Assembly (NCBI GenBank): GCA_021030915.1
Contig: JAGEMR010000100.1
Location: 1 to 64,000 of the forward strand
Reading direction: 5' to 3'
Source of the DNA: Astrothelium macrocarpum
Taxonomy: Eukaryota; Ascomycota; Dothideomycetes; Trypetheliales; Trypetheliaceae
DNA length: 64,000 nt
In this document: positions 10,962 through 19,978 of the stretch, piece by piece
Numbering within the stretch: position 1 is the stretch's first letter
Layout of the letters: the number at the start of each line of letters is the position of its first letter
Translations under genes and position numbers: made by a program
Notes under the pieces: model-generated
The model's database searches: none
Seen by the model: only the letters and a program-made list of their open reading frames with translations
What the model was told of the DNA's origin: nothing

Positions 10962-11929
10962 ATTGTGGTGTTTTTTTCTCTTTAGCGCAGATTTTCAGAT
11001 GATAGAGATGTTGCTTTAATGCCAGGTGGAAGGAAAATGGAGTTCTTTAATACTATAAGCTGCTTATCCCGCATATGCTATAATGATACTCGTCAGGGCA
11101 ATCCCCTGCCCCTATGTTCATATGACTCGCATGGATGATTCGCATGAAAGGAAGAAGTGCATTGAATTGCATACAATCTCACTTGTGTAGCGAGTGGCGC
11201 GCAGAAATCACGAGGTCTACGCTCGTCTAAAATAAAGTGTCGCCAAGGCTAGAGACTGCAGACACTTGAGGGGTGAATTGTGCATCGCTTTAAACATGGA
11301 ACATCAGTGGCGCATACTATGGGCGATATATGCTTCACTAAGCAGCCCAAACGATGTGGCGTCCAGCGACTAGGTGAAGTTATGTATTGAAGGGATATTA
11401 AATCGATAAATCCAAAAATGCCTAAAAAATGAATCTGTAAAATATAACGAATGAATAAAACCCATTGGTGGACAGCGTGAAGGTCTACTAGAGATGGATC
11501 CATGTGATTTGCAAGCTCGTAGATTTTTCTTTGGAGATAAACTGCCTTTCCTCTAGAAAATACAGTCTGTCAGATAAAAATAAGGCATGGTGTGAGTATT
11601 GCGAGTGGTGTAAGCGGTAAAGACACTTAACCGCCAAGCAACCCGCTGCTTTAGGTAGACACTAAGCCTTTTGTCAATTGAAAATGCTTTTTATCCGGGA
11701 GCCAGGGTCACTCAAATTTAGGGTTTGGTATGTGGCTGATCTCGAGAACCAGGTCATTTCTATATTAGCCGAATCAAATAAAAGTACACGCTGGATTTAG
11801 GCACTAATACTCCTATCCTGGTTTGACGGTTTTGTTCGACTAAATTAGCGATAACCTGAGCCAAAACAGGCACTCGAATACCTAGCACATGGCATTATTC
11901 CAGCAAACAAAGTAATATAGGATTCGAGC
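10962..11929. other. intergenic, no feature seen
   Basis: About 1 kb between the esterase promoter and the P450 remnant. A purine/pyrimidine run precedes the esterase start (10970-10982). No open frame here has a recognisable domain. Confidence 0.35.
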
Positions 11930-12933
11930 CAATGATCAAGGCCAAAGTTGAGCAGCTCGAACAAATATTTGGTAGACTGGGAGCCTCGGACCAAATAAAG
12001 AATATTGTGCCGCCGGGCGTGCTTGATATGCAGGCATTTGCCAGAGTCAGTCTTTTGCCTCTTCCACGCTACCGAACGATAGTAGAATGGCAAACTTCGA
12101 CTGCATGCTGATTTTGTTTAAGCAGATCCAAAAAGAAATCTCCAGGATTCTGGAGGATAAGAGGAAGAATGTGCCCAATAAGAAACGATCAATATTTTAT
12201 GAACTGCGAGGTAATCCCTCCTTGCCTCTGAAGGAGAAGAACGCCAAACGTCTCGAAGACGGCGCAACTCTTCTAGTAACGGCTGGGAGGTCTTGGAAAT
12301 GAACCAACGCTGCCTTCAAATTGCTGATCGTTGCTCAAGAACCGAGTCTGTCGTGGTGACGATTGCCATCTCGCATTTCTACCTAATGTACGAATCCGAG
12401 TGCTTGGCTAGGATTCGGAGCGAACTCAAAGACATTTCACCCGATGCTTCATGGGCAAAGTTAGAAAGCCTTCCTTGCTTTGGCCGCGTCGTTTTGGAAG
12501 GTCTACGCCTTTCTTGTGGCGTTAGTAGTAGGCTTGCTCGGATCGCGCCTGATGAGGCTGTACAATCCAAGCAACACACGATACCTAAAGGAACCCCAGT
12601 CAGCTCAACCACAGTGTGTATACATACCGACGAGACGATCTTCCCTGACCCGTGATCTTTCCGACCTGAACGTTGGTGTGGCAAAGACGAGGTCAAACGC
12701 CGGAATATCTCATGTCTTTCAACGAGGGTGCACACCAGTGCACTGGGATTAATCTGGCGTACATGGAGGTCTTTTTCGCGGCCAAAGCTGCTGTATCGTA
12801 TGAGTGGGAGCTTTATGAAACCGATGAGTCGGATGTGTGCTTCAAGCATGACTTCTATGCGGCGTTTCCGAAATTCGACTCCAAAGGGAGTAGGGCTAGG
12901 ATGCTACCGCCTCCCTTGGGGCGAGGGCAGTAG
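11930..12933 (+). pseudogene. degenerate cytochrome P450
   Basis: P450 fragments lie in order but broken frames. A C-helix-like piece (PMIKAKVEQLEQIFG, about 11938-11990) is followed by EISRILEDKRKN and LEDGATLLVTAG (I-helix, about 12280). A K-helix-like piece LESLPCFGRVVLEGLRL has E-x-x-R as EGLR. Then come IPKGTPVSSTT, a premature TGA at 12653 immediately before SFRPERW, a frameshift just after PERW, and the heme loop MSFNEGAHQCTGINLAY with Cys. The tail ends in MLPP at 12933. It is not a copy of the intact P450 at 4.8-6.8 kb: its heme loop (FNEGAHQCTG versus FSRGTRSCVG) differs strongly. The stop and frameshift mean it cannot make a full enzyme. Confidence 0.8.
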
Positions 12934-13288
12934 TCATGCAGTAGAAGACATGAAAGATAATCAAGCAGCGATAGGCGCATTAATGCATGTGCAAACTCAA
13001 TGAATTAAATATTTGTATTACCCTTCTCCTAAGAACATCATGCTTTCTTACCAGTCAGGAATTAGAATGTACATTATAGCCATTATGGCATCGATATAAC
13101 GATCGAAATATAGTCATGCACGGTACATAACCGAATCTTGTTCCTATTCTTAGTTTTAGCTCGAGAGATTGTTGAGGGTCCCTGAGGTGTAGGAGAGCAG
13201 CTCTTCATTTCGTCTGGATTACTTTGAAGTATCACCCCGTATAGGAACGATCCTCACAGCCAGTTGCTTGGTTTTCTTGCTGTCAACA
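12934..13288. other. intergenic, no feature seen
   Basis: Short spacer between the P450 pseudogene and the 3' end of the Ser/Thr-rich membrane protein gene, presumably carrying that gene's 3' UTR. Confidence 0.35.
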
Positions 13289-14277
13289 TCAAAAATGCCC
13301 AGGTACGCCGTTCGCCAAGGGCGGACTGCCTTCGAGCTCTATAGGAATAGCGGTGGAGTCGAGCTCAGATACGATCCGCTTATTATTTCCTGGCAACTCG
13401 GCTTTCTCATCAAAGGGCTGGGTGCCTGCCTCCAATTGTCTGGGTCGTTTTCTTCTCCGACTGAGCGTCCAAATGGCAACGCCAATGAGAGCAAGTCCAC
13501 CTATTGATGCTCCAACACCGATACCGGCTTGGCCTCCTGTGGAAAGGGCATTCTGCGAAGGCGCAGGAGCGGCGGATGTGACATAAATGGTCGCACTTAC
13601 CAGGCTAGCACTTGCTGAGCTTGATGACAACGAGCTTTGCGATGGAGAAATGCCTACTGTTGATGACGCGGTGGGCAAAATGGTGTGTGACGAAGACGTA
13701 GAAGGAACAGTCGTCGCAGAGGAAGTCGTTGCAGAAGAGGACGTAGAGGTCGTAGAAGACGATGTAGTTGTAGCCGAACTTGAAGCGCCAGTGAGCAGAG
13801 GTGCAGATGCTGGCGTGAAAGATCCTAGGTCAGTCGATGCCCAGGCCACGTAAACACCATGCATTGCCAGGTATATGCCGCTCGGAGCTGTTGTGCTACC
13901 AGATGGAAGATCCAACACTGAGGGACTGTCAAGGCTTGTTTGACATCCGAGTCCATCAGGATAAGGCTGCCATGACCTGTAGTTTTGGAATCAGTCAAGT
14001 TTGTAGCGAGTTCATACTTTACTCACGTTGGACAGCAGAGCGCACCCGTAGCGTCATTGCTATAGGGAGACTCCCTCACTGCAACGTAGCCAGACGGACA
14101 AACGCCAGGAGAGAACGGGTTGCCCTGTGTAAACAGAGAATGAAAGCCTGTCGGGTAACACTCGGATGAGGCAATCTGAGTGTCTTTTACAAATATCGAG
14201 TCCCCAGTCGGAGTATACTGATTGTTGAAGCACGATGCTGGCGGGGTAAAGATTGTTGTCAATGCTGATGCGGCCAT
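13289..14277 (-). CDS. Ser/Thr-rich single-pass membrane protein
   Basis: Two exons (14027-14277 and 13289-13976) with a 50-bp intron (GTGAGT donor, ACAG acceptor) encode 312 residues. The start at 14277 (MAASALTTIFTPPASC) has no clear signal peptide, which is common for this fungal family. The N-terminal half holds several Cys (SSECYPTGF, GVCPSGY, ALCCPT) in a small probable ectodomain. A long Ser/Thr tract (about residues 135-200), likely O-glycosylated, is followed by one membrane helix (GIGVGASIGGLALIGVAIW) and a basic stop-transfer RRRKRPR, then a cytoplasmic tail of about 50 residues. The layout resembles cell-wall sensor or adhesin-like proteins; no function is established. Confidence 0.75.
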
Positions 14278-15053
14278 TTCTGTGGTTGCCAGGGCTCGAA
14301 GCCGGAGCAATCGTGGGTCAAGGCAAGGCCATGGAGCAGGATGTGCTCCTCAATGCGTGGGGTAGAACTCGTATTTCTGATTATTCAATTTGCAAGGCTG
14401 AAAGCAGGCTGATTGAACATGGGGCCTTTGGGGGCCAGTATTAATAGATCAAATGCCATGGTTGCCCAAACCGGATCACACATGGCGAGGCTGCAGCGTG
14501 GCACTCTCACATTGGGAATGGATTGGGTAAAGCAGATCCCGTGTTGCGCAGAATAGGGATCGTGTTTGGCATTGACATCACAGATCGGCATCGATAGTCC
14601 AAAGAGCTACAAACGGGTGTTGGCCGGTGCTTGAATCGCAATGTTGAAAAGCAATGTCGTTGGCGCCAGCAAAGACGAGGCAGATCGAACTGCCGTGAGG
14701 TCGAGATACGCTGCAAAAGCACTTTCATTAGAGAGGAATCTCATTGTCAGACAGTTGACGCACTCTCTTTGTATATATGGCATACTTCTGTAAGTGCTGG
14801 ATATCAATGAATAAGCAAATATGCGAAGGGTTGTGGAATTGATGGGAATATGTCGTGCGGTGATTGCATAGCTGTTGACCTGATCGCTATCAAGCCACAG
14901 AGAATTCGTCTCAGTAGCAAGTGTGGCTGAAGAAAAGTGGAGAGCTATCGCACCTAAGCGAAGCATTGACCCTCAGCCACAATTTCTTACCATTGGTAAT
15001 GGAATTATCCTGTCGCTTTAGTATTGAAGTATGCGTGCCTTCTTGCAGCGGAA
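14278..15053. other. shared upstream region of two divergent genes
   Basis: Lies between the divergently transcribed membrane-protein gene and the Imp2-like gene and should hold both promoters. A minus-strand open frame of 119 codons (14607-14966) shows no domain and no splice partners; I do not call it a gene. Confidence 0.4.
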
Positions 15054-15641
15054 ATGAGCAAGCTACTTCGTTTTTTCCGAACCCATCGAACTCGAGTCCC
15101 AACGTCGGCATTGGATCGAAGATTACGCTGGCCATGGCAAGCACTATGGATCGTCCCCATTATCATCTTCGCCAACGACACCCTTATTGAAATACATCCT
15201 GTTGTCGGCCAGTCTATGTCGCCTACGCTTTCACCCAACATCAATGAATCTGGCAGTTACGATCACCTTGCAATCTGGAAGCTAAAGGCAATCCAAAATA
15301 TTCGGCGCGGTGATATTGTTGCCTTTTGGTCCCCACATAATCCTGAGAAGTTGTGCATCAAAAGGATTATAGCCATGGGAGGTGACACGGTCTATCCGAA
15401 GGAAGGTCGTTTCAAGGAAGAGGAGGTGCCGTATGGACACATCTGGGTTGAGGGAGATAATTGGAGAAAAACAAAGGATAGCAACGATTATGGCCCGATA
15501 TCAAAGTCACTCATTACAGGCAAAGCTACGCATATCGTTTGGCCATTGAATCGCATAGGAGCTCTTTCGACGGAGCGGCATCATCCACGGACGAGAGTCG
15601 TTCCAGGTCAACCCAATATTCCCAAGGCGTATTTAGATTGA
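15054..15641 (+). CDS. mitochondrial inner membrane protease subunit 2 (Imp2-like)
   Basis: A single exon gives 195 residues from the ATG at 15054 (MSKLLRFF); the upstream in-frame TTG is not needed. It is an S26 signal peptidase: an N-terminal basic region and membrane helix (WIVPIIIFANDTLIEI), then VVGQSMSPTL with the catalytic Ser, RRGDIVAF, CIKRIIAMGGD with the catalytic Lys, and VEGDNW...SNDYGPI. The length and the short loop between the Ser and Lys boxes fit Imp1/Imp2 rather than bacterial leader peptidase. GQSMSPTL and the C-terminal tail favour Imp2. The Imp complex removes inner-membrane sorting signals from proteins delivered to the intermembrane space. Confidence 0.88.
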   Translation: MSKLLRFFRTHRTRVPTSALDRRLRWPWQALWIVPIIIFANDTLIEIHPVVGQSMSPTLSPNINESGSYDHLAIWKLKAIQNIRRGDIVAFWSPHNPEKLCIKRIIAMGGDTVYPKEGRFKEEEVPYGHIWVEGDNWRKTKDSNDYGPISKSLITGKATHIVWPLNRIGALSTERHHPRTRVVPGQPNIPKAYLD

Positions 15642-15704
15642 GATGTCAAGGTTACTTTGATGCCGGTGCTATCTGAGGACGTACGTCGATTCCTGACAAG
15701 CAGT

Positions 15705-16859
15705 TTATGTTGAGCCCAGCACTGATTCCAACTCTTTACAGACAGCTTCTGTGACCTCCTTGGTATTGCTTGATCCATGGAGATCTTTCGTCTTTATGCC
15801 CTTCTCCGTCACATTCTCAATTGCCTGCATCAATCCATCGGCGGCCTTTTGCATTCCTAACCATCTTACCATTTCTGCCGCGCTCCAGAAGGCACCCACT
15901 GGATTAGCGATTCCTTTTCCAGCAATGTCTGGTGCGCTGCCATGGATAGGCTCAAACATGCTGGGATTCTGTCTTGTGGGGTCCAGATTGCTTGATGGAG
16001 CAATACCAATACTTCCAGATAATGCTGCCGCGAGATCGGAGAGAATATCGGCGTGAAGGTTCGTCGCCACAATTGTGTCTAATGTTTGTGGATGTAGTGT
16101 CATGCGAACTGTCATGGCGTCTACCAACATCTTATCCCACTCGACGTCAGGATATTCTTTTGCTATCTCAGCAAACACCTTATCCCACAGCACCATACCG
16201 TGCCTTTGGGCATTGCTCTTTGTCACCATGGTCAGTTTCTTCCGTGGGCGCGATTTTGCCGTCTCAAAGGCAAACCGCATAATTCTTTCAATCCCGACCC
16301 TGGTGAAGATAGAGACCTCTGTGGCAATTGCATGCGAGCTATGCCCATGTGTTGTGCCACCGTGACCAGCGTATTCGCCTTCGCTGTTTTCACGAACGAT
16401 GACCCAATCAAGATCTTTGGGCCCGCAATTGGCCAGAGGAGAAGTGATGCCTCGTAGGATATTCGTTGGACGGACATTTACATATTGGTTAAGGGAATTG
16501 CGGATGGGAAGGATCAATCCCCAGAGCGAGATGTGATCCGGAACACCTGGTAAGAAGGTTCAGTGCCTATCACATTCACCTCGAGAAACGAACCTACTCG
16601 GCCAGCCAACAGCGCCAAAGTAAATTGCATCATTCTTCTTCAACTGGTCCATGCCATCTTCTGGCATGTACCATCCCCGCTTTACATAGTTTTCACTACT
16701 CCAATCAAAATGGTTGAATTCAAATGAAAATTTACCGTCCAAGAATGCTAGCTTTTGCAAAACTTCAATAGCTGCTGATGTTATTTCGGTGCCGATGCCA
16801 TCACCAGGGATGGAGGCGATTTTGAACACACGCTTTGAGTTTTCAGAAGCATTCGTCAT
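15705..16859 (-). CDS. D-malate/tartrate-type decarboxylating dehydrogenase
   Basis: Exons 16598-16859 and 15705-16546 are joined by a 51-bp intron (GTAGGT donor, CCAG acceptor) to give 367 residues. It belongs to the isocitrate/isopropylmalate dehydrogenase superfamily: IPGDGIGTEI at the N-terminus, VIVRENSEGEYAGHGG with the substrate-binding Arg, KSNAQRHGMVLWD with the catalytic Lys, metal-binding Asp residues in NLHADILSDL, and the NAD-binding HGSAPDIAGKGIANP. FGAVGWPSVPDHISLWGL is typical of tartrate dehydrogenase/D-malate dehydrogenase (TtuC group) rather than Leu2. No obvious mitochondrial presequence is visible. Likely reaction: NAD-dependent oxidative decarboxylation of D-malate or tartrate. 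Confidence 0.85.
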
Positions 16860-17286
16860 GATGACAGTATATTAGGAGTTTTGACCAACAAAAGAAAATT
16901 ATCAAGTTACGACCTTACCTAGCGAATTCAATTTACTTTGTACCCTAAAATATTCTGGCCGAACGCGGAGTTCGCCTTGTATCGGATGATGCGCAAATAT
17001 TTGGTAGCCCCACCATCGATGACGAGGGGCACATTTGGCCGGGATGAGGGGCGGGATAGAAGACACGAAGACCCTTGAAGTAGCAACTCAAAAAGGGATT
17101 GACCGGCATTCTGAGACCGATATGTGACGCGTAAATGCAGGTCTGATAGGTTCGACTGCGAAGCCTGAGGTGAAACCTACCAAATGCGCTCATAACCTGC
17201 CCTTATTTGGCGCACGTGTCCAACCACCCAGATTCTACTTCACCCCTTTCTAAACCACAAACACCTCTTACCTAGACTTTGGAGCC
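16860..17286. other. divergent promoter region
   Basis: The dehydrogenase runs left and the glycolipid transfer protein runs right from this 427-bp interval. It contains CACGTG (17212-17217), an E-box/bHLH-type site. No coding sequence is seen. Confidence 0.4.
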
Positions 17287-18106
17287 ATGGCAACGCAAGA
17301 GAGACCGTATTCTTCGGGTGGCACATTTCTTGATACCCTAACAAAATCATTCAAAGACGTACCTGTGGACACGAATAACGACAATGCCATTGGAACGACC
17401 GATTTCCTTGAAGCTGCAGATTCACTTACCACTCTTTTTGGTACGATTTGAGCATACAGTACGACCGTTACTCGGGACACTAATGCTTGTGCCTTACTAT
17501 AGATGTTCTTGGCAGTGTAGCTTTTAAACCTGTTCAGAGTGATATGCATGGAAACATCAAGGTCTCTTGAACACCCCCCACACCCAAGCACATCAATTGA
17601 CAATCATTCCAGAAAGTACGAGATCTCCAATCCTCCGCACCAGACCAATGCAAAACCATCCAATCCGCCGTAACATATGAGATTAAGACGCTCAAGAGTA
17701 AGAAAGCCTCCGAAGGCCTCATGTGGCTAACCCGGTACGCTCTCCTCCCCCTCCCCCAATCCAATCCAATTCCCTCTCTAATCTCTTTTCCCCTCCCAGA
17801 GGCCTCGATTTCACCTCCCAAGCCCTGCGCCAAAACCTGACCAACGCTCACGAAGAGCTCTCGGTCTCCTTCCGCGCCGCCTATGGTACCACGCTCAAGC
17901 AGCACCACAGCATCATCGTCAAGCCCATCTTCAGCGCCGCCATGTCCGCCACGCCGTACCGCAAGGACTTTTATGCGAAGTTGGGCGACGAAGGGGATCA
18001 GGAGCGTGTGCGGAGGGAGCTGTCGGAGTGGGTGGGAGCGCTGGAGAAGCAGGTGGGCATTGTGCAGGCGTTTTTGGCGAGGAAGGATGTGTTGGGCAAG
18101 TCGTGA
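17287..18106 (+). CDS. glycolipid transfer protein, HET-C2-like
   Basis: Four exons (17287-17440, 17503-17561, 17613-17734, 17800-18106) join in phase to 213 residues, close to the 208 of Podospora HET-C2. The GLTP lipid-site residues can be read: the D..N..K set in SDMHGNIKKVR, the Trp in LMWLTRGLDF, and the His in LKQHHS. MSATPYRKDFYAKLG is a typical C-terminal GLTP block. GLTPs move sphingolipids with simple sugar heads between membranes. In Podospora anserina, het-c alleles control vegetative incompatibility through NLR partners; no such partner lies adjacent here. The third intron is very pyrimidine-rich. Confidence 0.92.
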
Positions 18107-18820
18107 GGGACAGTAGGTTGGAGTAGAACGGTTTGGGGGAAAGAAGGAAAGGGATGTAAAACTGGGCGTGGGTTAGGTAGCTAATACATGGTGGTCTAGT
18201 CAATGGGATTGGTAACATGAATGAGGCTATCATTTGCGTTGAGTGGTATGACTCTATTTAGATAGGCTTATCTTTGGCATGGCATGCCAAACTTTTCGTC
18301 ATCTTCAAATTTTAGCAGCACCAGCTGTTGCAATAAGAATCGTCCCTACAATCGCAATAGATGATTCAATGCACCAGTTGTAGAGAGGCCTTTAGCTATT
18401 GAAATCAAATGAGTTCGAGTGAGATTTTTAGCAAATTGTACGCGGCCTTTAATTGTTTTGAGTGATATGCAGTTATCTATGAGGCGTTCGATGAATTTTT
18501 ATCTCTGACATTCGTAAGCGACCTTTTTCGTCGTAAAGTCTGACGGTAGCAATTTGCAACCTGCAGCGTCCAGTTCTAAATAATCAAACTTCAGATTCAA
18601 TTACTGCAGTCGCCCCATTACCTTATTGTGAAATATGGCTAATTGCCAAGGTTTTGTCCGCCGTACATTGATGTCGGACTGTTGGACCTCCGACATCCGA
18701 CATCCGACAAGTCTTTTGCACTGCACCAAAATCGCAGTTCTCGTGAGCGCAGACGTTGCAATTAACGTCGCAAAAAAAATATAGAATGTTATTTTACTGT
18801 TCAAAGATTTGAAAAAGTCA
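18107..18820. other. intergenic with a short hairpin repeat
   Basis: No gene seen. At 18670-18697 there is a perfect 9-bp stem (GATGTCGGA/TCCGACATC) with a 10-nt loop, and the 3' arm unit CCGACAT is repeated in tandem. It lies downstream of the tRNA gene, which reads leftward. Confidence 0.4.
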
Positions 18821-18826
18821 AAAAAA
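18821..18826 (-). terminator. Pol III T6 terminator of the tRNA-Gly gene
   Basis: Read on the minus strand, a run of six T starts five nucleotides after the tRNA acceptor 3' end (18831), as expected for RNA polymerase III termination. Confidence 0.75.
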
Positions 18827-18830
18827 GACT

Positions 18831-18949
18831 GCATCCGCCGTGAATCGAACACGGGGCCCGTCGATGGCAACGACGGATTTTCTGATACCTGGTTAGATAT
18901 GTCTGAAAGTTATTAGAGAGTTCAGCTTACACCACTAAACCACGAATGC
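18831..18949 (-). tRNA. tRNA-Gly(GCC) with 42-nt insert in the D-loop
   Basis: The minus strand folds as a cloverleaf: acceptor GCATTCG/CGGATGC (one G-U pair), D-stem GTTT/AAAT, anticodon arm CGTCG-TTGCCAT-CGACG (anticodon GCC, Gly), 4-nt variable loop, and T-arm CCGTG-TTCGATT-CACGG. An A-box (TGGTTTAGTGG), a B-box-like TGTTCGATTCA and a T6 terminator are present. Nothing interrupts the anticodon loop, where normal tRNA introns sit. Instead 18889-18930 carries an extra 42 nt in the D-loop beginning GTAAGC, containing CTAAC and ending CAG: a complete spliceosomal-intron signature. GGT triplets flank it (18931-18933 and 18887-18889). Without it the tRNA would be 75-77 nt. It is either a disrupted tRNA gene or one with a non-canonical intron. 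Confidence 0.75.
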
Positions 18950-19978
18950 CGCTTACTATAACTTGCTTACGTAGCCGTTTATCAAATCAGGAAAGCACGA
19001 TTCTGGCCTGAGAGCCAAACGAAACAAGAAAGACCACTCGAGACTGATACTTGGAGACACCCAATTTGATTAGTCCATCCACCAGAAGCAAAGTAATATG
19101 ATTTGACAATACATTCACTTATAGAGCAAATGCGATGGCCATAAAGTGACAATGTACGAGATCCTACTATAATCAGGCCGAAGTCCAAGACTTTCTTGTT
19201 GAGAGGAAGCGGCTCTGAAACTTGGTAGCTATTGCTGCATTGGTACTAGCTTAGTGGATACATAGCTACCTCTTCCTTCTCCGGAGTACTTAGGCGTTAA
19301 TAATTCTTCATGAATTCCCTCTGATATGGTGCCGATATTGAGTTTACAATGGCTTTGCGGACTAGATAGAATGCTTCCAAGCCGCCTATTGGACTGGCAT
19401 GAATTGTGAGATGTGAGAAGTCAGAAACTGCAGCACATTTATTGATTCATCTAAATCCCCATTTTGGATAACACATGATGCTTTTGTTATATCATGAAGT
19501 CATATTCTCTAACCCCTCTTTTTTGGTATATTAGGGTCAAATTTAACAAAGCATGGGTCTCGATACTGACCTTGACTTGGATGAACTTGTTAAGTAGATT
19601 TTATTCTAGCGTTTCTACTTTTCTCGTTCGCGTAGCGCTATAGGACTTTAGAGATAAGACTTTTCTAAGAAAGTCAATGTGTATCTGACGTCCATGAACC
19701 AATACATGAATTTATTCTATCATGGGAAAAAGATAGGAAGCCCAAAATGTTTAGAGATCAACTGTAAAAGACTCTGCAGTTGCGCCAACAGATCAAGATG
19801 TATTTAGACACATAAGTGGACAAGATTTTTGTACTTCATGTAGACAGCAATCTCCATACCTACGAAAAGGCGGGCGAGCAATGGGGCAAACTGTCTTCTA
19901 GTAGAACGAGTCACAACCGTGAGATCTTGTTTGATTCCTAGAAGCGTCTGAAGGAGCCTCATTTGGCTGCAAGGCGGC
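18950..19978. other. intergenic, no gene recognised
   Basis: About 1 kb between the tRNA 5' end and the 3' end of the patatin multidomain gene. It has moderately AT-rich patches. No domain-bearing frame, RNA gene or transposon end was identified. Confidence 0.35.

Noticed and set aside
12379..12849. Minus-strand gene of 156 codons
   Set aside because: It is antisense to P450 pseudogene sequence whose plus-strand reading matches family motifs.
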